Below are positions 13,370 through 26,302 of a stretch of 64,000 nt of DNA, piece by piece. Source of the DNA: Cherax quadricarinatus (lineage: Eukaryota; Arthropoda; Malacostraca; Decapoda; Parastacidae). A program made the translations under genes and the position numbers. The notes under the pieces are model-generated. The model did not search any database and was not told the origin of the DNA. It saw nothing but the letters and a program-made list of their open reading frames with translations. The stretch spans positions 25,459 through 89,458 of the forward strand of contig NW_027196486.1 in assembly GCF_038502225.1 (NCBI RefSeq), given 5' to 3'. Numbering within the stretch: the first letter of the stretch is position 1; each line of letters starts with the position of its first letter.

Positions 13370-14115
13370 ACACCGATTACTATCTTGGAGGAAGCGAGTA
13401 TGGAGGAGATAAATATTTGGCAGCAAATTTATTGGCAGATATGTTTACGAGAGATGAGGTGACCATAGAATAGACGCAAGGGAGGAGGAAGGGAAAGGTA
13501 GGTGAAGTGTTGAGACATCTGTGGAAAGAAATTTGTCCATGGAGGCAGAAAGGTGACTGTAACAGAATATAGTGGAACCAACACTTGTTTATGAGTGTGA
13601 GGCATGTGTTTTAAATGTTGCAGCAAGGAAGAGGCTGGAGCCAGTGGGGTTGTCATGTTAAAGAACAATGCGCAGTGTGTCATACAGAGAATTCGTAGCA
13701 AAGAACACAGAAGTCGGAGTGGGGTTACTCAAGGTATAACCCAGTAGTGTGAGGAGAGGTTCTGGAAGTGTTTAGGTATTTAGAGAGGACTAAGGAAACT
13801 AGGGACTAAGATGAATAAATAAATCTGGGGTAGAGAGGAAGGGGTAAGAGAGGTTTCGAGTACTAGGGGCTTGGACATCAAACAGGCTTGTGTGAGCGTG
13901 TTAGATCAGAGTGGGGACAAGTGTTTCTTATGGTTTGAAGTCCTATTGTAAGGCAACATTTGTGGAGGGATTCAGGGGAAACAGGTTAGCCAGACGTGAG
14001 TTATGGAGATGAGAGAGGAATGTCTGCACTGTGAAGGAGGCATGAGAATGTTGCAATTCAGAGGATCATTTTAACTGTAATGTCAACACGTTTCTTGTCA
14101 AGAGAACTACTGAAA
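13370..14115 (+). pseudogene. Degenerate RTE-like LINE, 3' part
   Basis: Collinear at the DNA level with 48310-49000 of the better-preserved RTE-like copy. Shared landmarks are the block around GTTGCAGCAAGGAAGAGGCTGG, the GAGAATTCGTAG motif, the GGGGCTTGGACATC stretch near the end of the coding part and the GCACTGTGAAGGAGG motif of the 3' UTR. Many indels and stops leave no usable frame. It covers the C-terminal end of the reverse transcriptase and beyond. The level of decay suggests an old insertion. Confidence 0.75.
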
Positions 14116-14216
14116 AAACATAGTCAATAGCGTTCATATTTATTGAGCAATTCACCTGTGCAATAAGTGGTGAGGCTGGAATATTTGTTATTATTTATCT
14201 GCCATACTTCAATATT

Positions 14217-14217
14217 G

Positions 14218-14266
<49 letters not shown>

Positions 14267-14420
14267 TATTCATTGGGAAGCGCTAAATCCGTAGGGGTCA
14301 TATAGCACTTGGAGAGGAGAATAGCACCAGCATCTTGAGATCAAGAGCTCTTCACCGGCACCAAGCCCCCCTCCCCCCTTAATCCCCGTCCTTATGGAAA
14401 AGTGGCGGAAGTCCTGCTAT
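14217..14420. mobile_element. (TTA)n run plus short interspersed repeat
   Basis: A TTA microsatellite (14217-14269) joins a repeat starting CATTGGGAAGCGCTAAATCC and GTAGGGGTCATATAGCACTT. From memory this GGAAGCGCTAAA core with an ATT tail is widespread in decapods, which would make it a minus-strand element with an (AAT)n tail. 14421-14636 is GA-rich, then unremarkable. Confidence 0.5.
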
Positions 14421-14636
14421 CACCTACCACCACTTGCAGGGATGGAAGGAGGGAGCGAGAGAAGGAGGGAGGGAGGACGAGGGAGACAAGAAAGAAGTGA
14501 GGGAGGGGCCGGGAAGTGATCGGACATAAGCTACGATCTTCTTCCTAGAAAGAGGAAGCATGACAATGACGGCTTAGAATTTCTACAAGAATGTGCTAAA
14601 AAAATACTCTAAATGGGGCAAGAGCTAGATTCTGGC

Positions 14637-17600
14637 ACAGGTGGTATTGTCACTGGTGGTATTGTCACTGGTGGTATTGTCACTGGTGGTATTGTCACTG
14701 GTGGTATTATCACTGATGGTATTGTCACTGGTGGTATTGTCACTGGTGGTATTGTCACTGGCGGTATTGTCACTGGTGGTATTGTCACTGGTGGTATTGT
14801 CACTGGTGGTATTGTCACTGGTAGTATTGTCACTGGTGGTATTGTCACTGGTGGTATTGTCACTGGTGGTATTATAACTGGTGGTATTATCACTGGTGGT
14901 ATTGTCACTGGTGGTATTGTCACTGGTGGTATTGTCACTGGTTGTATTGTCACTGGTGGTATTGTAACTGGTGGTATTGTCACTGGTGGTATTGTCACTG
15001 GTGGTATTATCACTGGTGGTATTGTCACTGGTGGTATTGTCACTGGTGGTATTGTCACTGGCGGTATTGTCACTGGTGGTATTGTCACTGGTGGTATTGT
15101 CACTGGTGGTATTGTCACTGGTGGTATTGTCACTGGTGGTATTGTCACTGGTGGTATTGTCACTGGTGGTATTGTCACTGGTGGTATTGTCACTGGTGGT
15201 ATTGTCACTGGTGGTATTGTCACTGGTGGTATTGTCACTGGTGGTATTATCACTGGTGGTATTGTCACTGGTGGTATTGTCACTGGTGGTATTGTCACTG
15301 GTGGTATTGTCACTGGTGGTATTGTCACTGGTGGTATTATCACTGGTGGTATTGTCACTGGTGGTATTGTCACTGGTGGTATTGTCACTGGTGGTATTGT
15401 CAATGGTGGTGTTGTCACTGGTGGTATTGTCATTGGTAGTATTGTCACTGATAGTTTTGTCACTGATGGTATTGTCACTGGTGGTGTTGTCACTGGTGGT
15501 ATTGTCACTGGTGGTATTGACACTGGTGGTATTGTCACTGGTGGTATTGTTACTGGTGGTATTAACACTGGTGGTATTGTCACTGGTGGTATTAACACTG
15601 GTGGTATTGTCACTGGTGGTATTGTTACTGGTGGTATTAACACTGGTGGTATTGTCACTGGTGGTATTGTTACTGGTGGTATTGACACTGGTGGTATTGA
15701 CACTGGTGGTATTGTCACTGGTGGTATTGTTACTGGTGGTATTGACACTGGTGGTATTGACACTGGTGGTATTGACACTGGTGGTATTGTCACTGGTGGT
15801 ATTATCACTGGTGGTATTGTTACTGGTGGTATTGACACTGGTGGTATTGTCACTGGTGGTATTAACATTGGTGGTATTGTCACTGGTGGTATTGTTACTG
15901 GTGGTATTGACACTGGTGGTATTGTTACTTGTGGTATTGTCTCTTGTGGTATTGTCATTGGTGGTATTAACACTGGTTGTATTGTCACTGGTGGTATTAT
16001 CACTGGTGGTATTGTCACTGGTGGTATTGTCATTGGTGGTATTGTCACTGGTGGTATTGTCACTGGTGGTATTGTCACTGGTGGTATAGCCACTGGTGGT
16101 ATTGTCACTGGTGGTATTGCCACTGGTGGTATTGTCATTGGTGGTATTGTCACTGGTGGTATTGTCGCTGGTGGTATTGTCACTGGTGGTATTGTCACTG
16201 GTGGTATTGTCACTGGTGGTATTGTCACTGGTGGTATTATCACTGGTGGTATTGTCACTGGTGGTATTGTCACTGGTGGTATTGTCATTGGTGGTATTGT
16301 CGCTGGTGGTATTGTCACTGGTGGTATTGTCACTGGTGGTATTCTCACTGGTGGTATTATCACTGGTGGTATTGTCACTGGTGGTATTGTCACTGGTGGT
16401 ATTGTCATTGGTGGTATTGTCACTGGTGGTATTGTCATTTGTGGTATTGTCACTGGTGGTATTGTCGCTGGTGGTATTGTCACTGGTGGTATTGTCACTG
16501 GTGGTATTGTCACTGGTGGTATTATCACTGGTGGTATTGTCATTGGTGGTATTGTCACTGGTCGTATTGTCATTGGTGGTATTGTCACTGGTGGTATTGT
16601 CATTGGTGGTTTTAACACTGGTGGTATTACCACTGGTGGTATTATCACTGGTGGTATTGTCACTGGTGGTATTGTCACTGGTGGTATTGTCATTGGTGGT
16701 TTTAACACTGGTGGTATTACCACTGGTGGTATTATCACTGGTGGTATTGTCACTGGTGGTATTGTCACTGGTGGTATTGTCGCTGGTGGTATTGTCACTG
16801 GTGGTATTGTCACTGGTGGTATTGTCACTGGTGGTATTGTCACTGGTGGTATTGTCACTGGTGGTATTATCACTGGTGGTATTATCACTGGTGGTATTAT
16901 CACTGGTGGTATTACCACTGGTGGTATTGTCACTGGTGGTATTGTCACTGGTGGTATTGTCGCTGGTGGTATTGTCACTGGTGGTATTGTCACTGGTGGT
17001 ATTGTCACTGGTGGTATTGTCACTGGTGGTATTATCACTGGTGGTATTATCACTGGTGATATTGTCACTGGTGGTATTGTCACTGGTGCTATTACCACTG
17101 GTGGTATTGTCACTGGTGGTATTGTCACTGGTGGTGATATTGTCGCTGGCGGTATTGTCACTGGTGGTATTGTCACTGGTTGTATTGTCACTGGTGGTAT
17201 TGTCACTGGTGGTATTGTCACTGGTGGTATTGTCGCTGGTGGTATTGTCACTGGTGGTATTGTCACTGGTGGTATTGTCGCTGGTGGTATTGTTACTGGT
17301 AGTATTCTCACTGGTGGTATTGTCACTGGTAGTATTGTCACTGGTGGTATTGTCACTGGTGGTATTGTCACTGGTGGTATTGTCACTGGTGGTATCACTG
17401 TTGGTGTTGTCACTGGTGGTATTGTCGCTGGTGGTATTGTCACTGGTGGTATTGTCACTGGTGGTATTGTCACTGGTGGTATTGTCACTGGTGGTATTGT
17501 CACTGGTGGTGTTGTCACTTGTGGTATTGTCACTGGAGGTATTGTCACTGTTGGTATTGTCACTGGTGGTGTTGTTACTTGTGGTATTGTCACTGGTGGT

Positions 17601-20600
17601 ATTGTCACTGGAGGTATTATCACTGGTTGTATTGTCACTGGTGGTATTGTCACTGGTGATATTGTCACTGTTGGTATTAACACTGGTGGCATTGTCACTG
17701 GTGGTATTGTCACTGGTGGTATTGTCACTGGTGGTGTTGTCACTTGTGGTATTGTCACTGGAGGTATTGTCACTGTTGGTATTGTCACTGGTGGTGTTGT
17801 TACTTGTGGTATTGTCACTGGTGGTATTGTCACTGGAGGTATTATCACTGGTTGTATTGTCACTGGTGGTATTGTCACTGGTGATATTGTCACTGTTCCT
17901 ATTAACACTGGTGGCATTGTCACTGGTGGTATTGTCACTGGTGGTATTAACACTGGTGGTAGTGTCAGTGGTGGTACTGACACTGGTGGTATTGACACTG
18001 GTGGTATTGTCACTGGTGGTATTGTTACTGGTGGTGTTCTCACTGGTGGTATTGTGACTGGTGGTATTCACACTGGTGGTATTGTCACTGGTGGTATTGT
18101 CACTGGTGGTATTGGCACAGGTGGTATTAACACTGGTTGTATTGTCACTGGTGGTATTTTCACTGGTGGTATTGACACTGGTGATATTGATACTGGTGGT
18201 ATTGTCACTGATGGTATTGTTACTGGTGGTGTTCTCACTGGTGGTATTGTTACTGGTGGTATTGTCACTGGTGGTATTGTCACTGGTGGTATTGTCACTG
18301 GTGATATTGACACTAGTTGTATTGCCACTGTTGGTATTGTCACTAGTGGTATTGTCACTGGTGGTATTGTTACTGGTAGTATTGCCACTGGTGGTATTGC
18401 CACTGGTGGTATTGTCACTGGTGGTATTGACACTGGTAGTATTGTCACTGGTAGTATTGTCTCTTGTGGTATTGTCTCTGGTGGTATTGTCACTGGTGGT
18501 ATTGTCACTGGTGGTATTGTCACTGGTGGTATTGTCACTGGTGGTATTGTCACTGGTGGTATTGTCACTGGTGGTATTGTTACTGGTGGTATTGCCATTG
18601 GTGGTATTGTCACTAGTGATATTGTCACTGTTGGTATTGTCGCTGGTGGTATTAACACTGGTGGTATTAACACTGGTTGTACTGTCACTGTTGGTATTGT
18701 CGCTGGTGGTATTGTCACTGGTTATATTGTCACTGTTGGTATTGTCGCTGGTGGTATTAACACTGGTGGTATTAACACTCGTTGTACTGTCACTGGTGGT
18801 ATTGTCGCTGGTGGTATTGTCACTGGTGGTATTGTCGCTGGTGGTATAGTCACTGGTGGTATTGGCACTGGTGGTATTGTCACTGGTGGTATTGTCACTG
18901 GTGGTATTGTCGCTGGTGGTATTGTCACTGGTGGTATTGTCACTGGTGATATTGTCACTGGTGGTATTGTCACTGGTGGTATTGTCACTGGTGGTATTGT
19001 CACTGGTGGTATTGTCACTGGTGGTATTGTCACTGGTGGTATTGACACTGGTGGTATTGACACTGGTGGTATTGACACTGGTGGTATTGACACTGGTGGT
19101 ATTGACACTGGTGGTATTGACACTGGTGGTATTGTCGCTGGTGGTATTGTCATTGATGGTATTGACAGTGGTGGTATTGTCACTGGTGGTATTGTCGCTG
19201 GTGGTATTTTCACTGGAGGTATTGTCACTGGTGGTATTATCACTGGTGGTATTTTCACTCGTTGTTTGTCACTGGTTGTATTGTCACTGGTGGTATTATC
19301 ACTGGTGGTATTGTCACTGGTGCTATTGTCACTGGTGGTATTACTACTGGTGGTATTGTCGCTGGTGGTATTGTCACTGGTGGTATTGTCACTGGTGGTA
19401 TTGTCGCTGGTGGTATTGTTACTGGTAGTATTGTCACTGGTGGTATTGTCACTGGTGGTATTGTCACTGGTGGTATTGTCACTGGTAGTGTTGTTACTTG
19501 TGGCATTGTCACTGGTGGTATTGTCACTGGTAGTGTTGTTACTTGTGGCATTGTCACTGGTGGTATTGTCACTGGTGGTATTGTCACTGGTGGTATTGCC
19601 ACTGGTGATAATGTTGCTGGTGGAATTGTCACTGGTGGTATTGTCACTGGTGGTATTGTCACTGGTGGTATTGTCACTGTTGGTATTGTCACTGGTGGTA
19701 TTGTCACTGGTGGTATTGTCACTGGTGGTATTGTCACTGGTGGTATTATCACTGGTGGCATTATCAGTGGTGGTATTGTCACTGGTGGTATTATCACTGG
19801 TGGTATTGTCACTGGTGGTATTATCACTGGTGGTATTGTCACTGGTGGTATTGTCACTTGTGGTATTATCACTGGTGGTGTTGTCTCTGGTGGTATTATC
19901 ACTGGTGGTACTGTCGCTGGTGGTATTGTCACTGGTGGTATTGTCACTGGTGGTATTGTCACTGGTGGTATTGTCACTGGTGGTATTAATACTGGTGGTA
20001 TTGTCACTGGTGGTATTGTCACTGGTGGTATTGTCACTGGTGGTATTGTCACTGGTGGTATTATCACTGGTGGTATTATCACTGGTGGTATTATCACTGG
20101 TGGTATTGTCACTGGTGGTATTGTCACTGGTGGTATTGTCACTGGTGGTATTGTCACTGGTGGTATTGTCACTGTTGGTACTGTCACTGGTGGTATTATC
20201 ACTGGTGGTATTGTCGCTGGTGGTATTGTCACTGGTGGTATTGTCACTGGTGGTATTGTCACTGGTGGTATTATCACTAGTGGTATTGTCACTGTCACTG
20301 GTGGTATTGTCACTGGTGGTATTGTCACTGGTGGTATTGTCACTGGTGGTATTATCACTGGTGGTATTATCACTGGTGGTATTGTCACTGGTGGTATTAT
20401 CACTGGTGGTATTGTCACTGGTGGTATTGTCACTGGTGGTATTGTCACTGGTGGTATTATCACTGGTGGTATTATCGCTGGTGGTATTGTCACTGGTGGT
20501 ATTGTCACTGGTGGTATTATCACTGGTTGTATTGACACTGGTGGTATTATCACTGGTGGTATTGTCACTGGTGGTATTGTCACTGGTGGTATTATCACTG

Positions 20601-21567
20601 GTGGTATTGTTACTGGTGGTATTATCACTGTTGGTATTATCACTGGTGGTATTGTCACTGGTGGTATTGTCACTGGTGGTATTGTCACTGGTGGTATTGT
20701 CACTGGTGGTATTATCACTGGTGGTATTGTCACTGGTGGTATTATCACTGGTGGTATTATCACTGGTGGTATTGTCACTGGTGGTATTGTCACTGGTGGT
20801 ATTGTCACTGGTGGTATTGTCACTGGTGGTATTGTCACTGGTGGTATTATCACTGGTGGTATTGTCACTGGTGGTATTGTCACTGGTGGTATTGTCACTG
20901 GTGGTATTATCACTGGTGGTATTATCACTGGTGGTATTGTCACTGGTGGTATTGTCACTGGTGGTATTATCACTGGTGGTATTATCACTGGTGGTATTGT
21001 CACTGGTGGTATTGTCACTGGTGGTATTGTCACTGGTGGTATTGTCACTGGTGGTATTGTCACTGGTGGTATTGTCACTGGTGGTATTATCACTGGTGGT
21101 ATTATCACTGGTGGTATTGTCACTGGTGGTATTGTCACTGGTGGTATTGTCACTGGTTGTATTGTCACTGGTGGTATTATCACTGGTGGTATTATCACTG
21201 GTGGTATTGTCACTGGTGGTATTATCACTGGTGGTATTATCACTGGTGGTATTATCACTGGTGGTATTATCACTGGTGGTATTATCACTGGTGGTATTAT
21301 CACTGGTGGTATTGTCACTGGTGGTATTATCACTGGTGGTATTATCACTGGTGGTATTATCACTGGTGGTATTATCACTGGTGGTATTATCACTGGTGGT
21401 ATTGTCACTGGTGGTATTGTCACTGGTGGTATTGTCACTGGTGGTATTATCACTGGTGGAATTGTCACTGGTGGTATTGTCACTGGTGGTATTATCACTG
21501 GTGGTATTATCACTGGTGGTATTGTCACTGGTGGTATTGTCACTGGTGGTATTGTCACTGGTGGTAT
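14637..21567. repeat. 15-bp minisatellite, about 460 copies (array 5)
   Basis: Nearly 7 kb of the 15-bp unit GGTATTGTCACTGGT. Variants (ATTATC, ATTAAC, ATTGAC, GTCGCT) are locally clustered, so different sectors carry different mixes. The 15-bp period and lack of stop codons in most frames give huge frames on both strands, the longest 2333 codons (Gly-Ile-Val-Thr-Gly units). Small register shifts occur near 17130, 17395, 19260 and 20290, and the frame simply slides into Leu/Val repeats after them. There is no signal peptide or non-repeat domain, so it is not called as a gene. The right end is a retrotransposon insertion; array units resume at 27585. Confidence 0.97.
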
Positions 21568-22982
21568 TTTTTTTTTTTTATATTTTATTTAAAACAATAC
21601 AATACATTAAATAAATAAAAGAACATAGTATCAGTTCTTACAGAATTATAAATTACATTGTCAAAATACACATAAACATTTAACTTTGTGCTGACACAAA
21701 CTGTCCCTCATCCTCTATACATTTTTTTTTTTTTTTTTTGTATTTAAAATACAGTATACATTATACGTGTAAGCAAACATGTTACGAAACCAATCAACAT
21801 GTAACAATAAAATTAATGTACAACATACGTATACACAGTCAAAAAAGAAAAAGAAACTTCGCACAGGTGTACCAACAACATATCCAGAGAATCTACTTCA
21901 GCACACTTAAACATCTTATGCCAAGTTTTATATACAAAACAATTCTTAAAGGTAAAAACCTCACCACATACCATTAAAACCTATACATCCACCCCCCACC
22001 AAAGGTACATTTATAAAGTCGTACATATGTGCTCTGGAAGTAAAATGTACCCCCCCCCCCATCAAATACCTACAAAACAATGACATACTATAAGAGCGCA
22101 GGATACTACTTGCTCTAAGTAACAATTATGAAAACTTTGCCTAGCATACAAGGATAATATACTCTATATCTCAGCACGGGTGCAATCCACCCAAGACTTC
22201 TTCATACACTATATACCCTATACCAGTATTAATACATAATATACACCGCTACTTGAACTCATATGCACACCTGATCCAACAAAGTCATCTGAAATTGCGT
22301 ATTTACACAAAATCAATATACATTTTTATATTACCTTACATATACTCTTATATGTGACTTTAAACAATAAAATAGCAAAGGGAAAACAACAGCGTGTACT
22401 TAAAATATTTAACACTACCCTACACATACAGTGTCACACGACATGTACTATATAATCTTAACCAGGCCGCTGAAACATTATATGTTAGGCCTTATGTACA
22501 AAAATACAATCTCGCATAATATAAAACTGTACCACGTTACTCATTACAGCTATGTAAACTTCGAACCTTCTGAATACAGAAATTGTGTCTTACAGAATGC
22601 ATCCAACAAGAAGGGAAACCCCGGACTTTGTATCACAGCATATTCGATACAGTCATATGGCATACCTTAGTAACACCATTTAGTATATGCTTTCTATAAC
22701 ATCTTTGAAGGCACTCTCACAATAACGAACAGTCATTCTCACACACACAAAAATTTTAAGATTCTACCCTTTCATTCACCTTGTATACACACAATGATGT
22801 AGTGCTCCAATACATTACGTACATATACTATCCAAAATCTTCACAACATAAAGGGAACACATGTGTAAAAACACCACCCACACCACACTCACTACTCAGA
22901 AAAGCATAAATGTATCAGTGCAAATCCAGTCACACACTTTAAAAGCCATCCACACATCTCCGCTCAAGAAACTAGCCCGTCG

Positions 22983-25900
22983 CTACCCATTTACACTTAA
23001 ATCCCGTAAATCCTTTAACTTAAAACTCCGGTATCCCTCAGTAAATGCTGTCTCCCACCTTCCCCCATAAACATCCCTATTGCGACACTTAGTTTTATAA
23101 ATGGTGGCCGCTAACACCTTTATTCTTTCATCCACACCCACTTCCCTCATAGCCCAAGACGTATAAATAAAATCAGTAACCACATACGCAACCGCATTCA
23201 CCACCATCTGACTCATCCCACCTATATCTAAACTTAAAACCCTTAACACCTGTAACCCTTCCCCACCCACTAACCTAACTACCCTACCTAACCATACCCT
23301 CACAGCTTCTAAATAATTACAAAAATACACCGCATGAAAAATAGTCTCGGAACATCCACACGCTTTGCACTCCCCACCCTCCCTTAGTCTCCTATTAAAT
23401 AACACAACACCAGACGGCAAGATTCCATGTAGAAACCTAAACATTACCTCCCTTACACCTGGTTTAATACGCAATTGCCGTAAACATTTCCAGATATTCC
23501 CCCACGCATACATGGGGTATGCCCCCTCAACTGCCGCCACCACAGACCCACCCCCCACCCTCTCAAGAATCCTCAATTTAAGGCGCTTCGGATCCCTCAC
23601 CGTCATTAAAACCCTCAACATGGCCTCACCAATCATTAAATCCTTACCCCCCCACCATCGTTGCATATCCATACGCAGTTTTTCTAGCCCCCCTTTCCTC
23701 GCCCCCACCTCCCCCAAATACCCTCGTTTTAGATACACACTCATCATACGCTTTTCTAAATGTATAAGCCCCAGCCCCCCGTGGCTAACGGGAAGCGTCA
23801 CCACCCCTCTACTTAGCCAGTCACAACCCGATCCCCATATAAATCGGAAAATCCCATGTTGCAACCGTTGCACCTCTCGCCGCCTCAGCGGGTATACTGC
23901 CACCACGTGCCATATCTTACTATACAACAGCACGTTCGTCACAATGACCCTCTGATGCAACGTTAGCTGCCCCGTCCTCAAACCACCCAATCTTTTCAAT
24001 ACCCCATCCACGGTGCGCATCGAATTTACCTCTTGTGCGACCCTATCATTCTTAGCGTACACTATCCCACAAATCAATAGCTGATCCACCACACTCCACC
24101 CGCGCCCTACAGTCCCATCTCTATTTACGTTATTGCCTAGGTCCATATACTTAGACTTTGCCACATTAATTTCCATCCCAGTAGCCTCTCCAAACACATC
24201 TACCACCTTTCCAACCTTGTGTAAATCCGTCTCATCCCTCACCAATACAGTTGTATCATCCACATAACCCACAATACCCGGCCAACCCTCTCGTTCATTA
24301 CTAACCCCTCCACTTGCGATACTCCACCTAACTGCCCTATAAAAGGGATCCTGGAGGCACGCAAACAATATTTGCGATAGAGGGCAACCCTGTCGCAAAC
24401 CCCTTCCCATCTGAATGTTAACACCTAGCCTTCCATTAACCTGTACTCTCATAGATGCTCCCTGATACAATGTTTTCGCCCAAGATATAATTTCCTTCCC
24501 GAATCCCTGCCAACGCATGAACCTCCATAACGCATCCCTCTCCACACTATCGTAAGCAGCTCGCCAATCCAATGCCAACACACCCCCACCCCCCAACTCC
24601 CCCCTCTTTTCTATAAAACTTCTAAGAACTCCATGCCCTTCATACATTGTCCTACCCGGTACCCCATATTGTCCTCTGTCAATTACGTTACCTATCACCT
24701 TTTTTATTCTATTCCCTAATATTCGTGCAAATAACTTATAATCGCCACACATAAGCGATATTGCTCGGTAATCCTCTACTGTAGTCTGTCCACCTTTCGG
24801 AACTAATACCACGACAGCAGTCCTTTGCTGCTCCCCCATTTCCCCATCATCCTTCATTACATTGAATAACCTAACTAAAAATCCTCTCAATACTTCCCAA
24901 TTCCTAACGTAAAAATCATTAGGCAACCCATCTACACCTGGCGCCTTACCTAAACTTGCACCAGACAAAGCTTGCGAAATCTCACTTTCCGAGATCGGAC
25001 CTTCTAATGTTACCCTATCCATACCATCAATCTCACATTGCACGAAACCTCCCATTTCCTTTAAAGCCTCATCTCGAATACCTCCGTTTTGTGCATATGA
25101 CCTAAACCATGCATCTAGATAACCACTCATACCCTCTGTCGTTACTAATACCTGCCCCTCTCTATACCCTCCCATCCCCACATGAACAGTTAATCCCATC
25201 ATCTCCGTCGCCACTCTTCTCTTACGCTGTTTCCTCAACACGCATGCCGAAGGCCTGTCACCCCATAACACCTCTTCCAGCCCACCCAAAACTCGCGCTC
25301 CATCAAATCTTTCATTTTGCAAATCCCTGATACGCTCCTTTAATCCCTCAATATCATCCACCGGATGACTAGCACTCCCACGCTCGTAGCAAGCTCTCAA
25401 CTGTCCCTCAAGATAAGATTGGTACCCATACTTCAACCTGTTATATTCCCTCCCACTACGAATATAAAATTCCTTAATACGAGATTTCGCCACAGAGTCC
25501 CACCAACTAACCAATTCACTATTCCCAGGCGCCTCCGCCACCAACTCCTCCCACAATTGAACAAATGACTGTTGATACTCTTCTTGCTGCAACAACTTTA
25601 CATTCAACTTCCAAAACCCCTTACACCTTCTCGGCAACCCCTCCCAACCTATATCCACCAAAACACCCCTGTGATCAGAAAATACTACGTCCATTACCCT
25701 CACACTATGTATTACAACTGTCCTGGGAACGTATAATCGATCGAGCCTAGCCGCATACCCACGTTTAATAAATGTGTGCTCCACCACCTCACCTCCCTCA
25801 ACATCTGTCAATCCTATCCCGGATAACAATTCTCCCAATATCCTCAAACAATGCCCTGCCCCTCTCGGTTCAACATCCTTATTCCTTATCACACAGTTCC

Positions 25901-26300
25901 AGTCACCTCCTATCACAGCAACCCCCGGCAATCCACGCAAATAATATACCAGAACGTCCCTTACGAATTTATTCTTTATCCTCACATCTCCCTCTGCTGG
26001 GCCATACACACACACCAACGTCATCTGTACCTGACCCCATAACCCATCCACGCGAATCACCCTCCCCTCTCCCCCCTCACTATGCCTGACAACCAACGGG
26101 CTAGTTTCTTTCACCAAAATGGCCACACCTCCTTTCAATCTGACTGCATGCTCAACATACACATTATACCCATCCACCTTCAACTCATAACCCGGTCTAT
26201 AATTGTGTTCCTGCAAGAACACAACGTCAACGTCATGACGCACCAAATATTCCTTAAACCACTCACACTTTCTCTGAGACCTCAAGCCATTGATGTTCAA
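22983..26300 (-). CDS. LINE A ORF2: AP endonuclease and reverse transcriptase
   Basis: About 1105 residues without a stop. It should nick target DNA and prime reverse transcription of the element RNA there. The endonuclease domain (residues 1-215) shows NINGL at 2-6, LQEH with catalytic Glu31, GGDWN at 131-135 and SDHR at 208-211. The RT shows KAPGVDGLPNDFY, box A LALDWRAAYD near 575-585, RQGCPLSQ and the catalytic YVDD near 679-682. A C-terminal Cys/His cluster (CKACG...H...C, about 978-995) is the knuckle common in LINEs. No ATG opens the frame: it begins next to the ORF1 stop, with TTG before NINGL, so translation probably depends on reinitiation or readthrough from ORF1. Homology to LINE B ORF2 runs the full length. 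Confidence 0.95.
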   Translation of the reverse strand: MNINGLRSQRKCEWFKEYLVRHDVDVVFLQEHNYRPGYELKVDGYNVYVEHAVRLKGGVAILVKETSPLVVRHSEGGEGRVIRVDGLWGQVQMTLVCVYGPAEGDVRIKNKFVRDVLVYYLRGLPGVAVIGGDWNCVIRNKDVEPRGAGHCLRILGELLSGIGLTDVEGGEVVEHTFIKRGYAARLDRLYVPRTVVIHSVRVMDVVFSDHRGVLVDIGWEGLPRRCKGFWKLNVKLLQQEEYQQSFVQLWEELVAEAPGNSELVSWWDSVAKSRIKEFYIRSGREYNRLKYGYQSYLEGQLRACYERGSASHPVDDIEGLKERIRDLQNERFDGARVLGGLEEVLWGDRPSACVLRKQRKRRVATEMMGLTVHVGMGGYREGQVLVTTEGMSGYLDAWFRSYAQNGGIRDEALKEMGGFVQCEIDGMDRVTLEGPISESEISQALSGASLGKAPGVDGLPNDFYVRNWEVLRGFLVRLFNVMKDDGEMGEQQRTAVVVLVPKGGQTTVEDYRAISLMCGDYKLFARILGNRIKKVIGNVIDRGQYGVPGRTMYEGHGVLRSFIEKRGELGGGGVLALDWRAAYDSVERDALWRFMRWQGFGKEIISWAKTLYQGASMRVQVNGRLGVNIQMGRGLRQGCPLSQILFACLQDPFYRAVRWSIASGGVSNEREGWPGIVGYVDDTTVLVRDETDLHKVGKVVDVFGEATGMEINVAKSKYMDLGNNVNRDGTVGRGWSVVDQLLICGIVYAKNDRVAQEVNSMRTVDGVLKRLGGLRTGQLTLHQRVIVTNVLLYSKIWHVVAVYPLRRREVQRLQHGIFRFIWGSGCDWLSRGVVTLPVSHGGLGLIHLEKRMMSVYLKRGYLGEVGARKGGLEKLRMDMQRWWGGKDLMIGEAMLRVLMTVRDPKRLKLRILERVGGGSVVAAVEGAYPMYAWGNIWKCLRQLRIKPGVREVMFRFLHGILPSGVVLFNRRLREGGECKACGCSETIFHAVYFCNYLEAVRVWLGRVVRLVGGEGLQVLRVLSLDIGGMSQMVVNAVAYVVTDFIYTSWAMREVGVDERIKVLAATIYKTKCRNRDVYGGRWETAFTEGYRSFKLKDLRDLSVNG

Positions 26301-26302
26301 TG

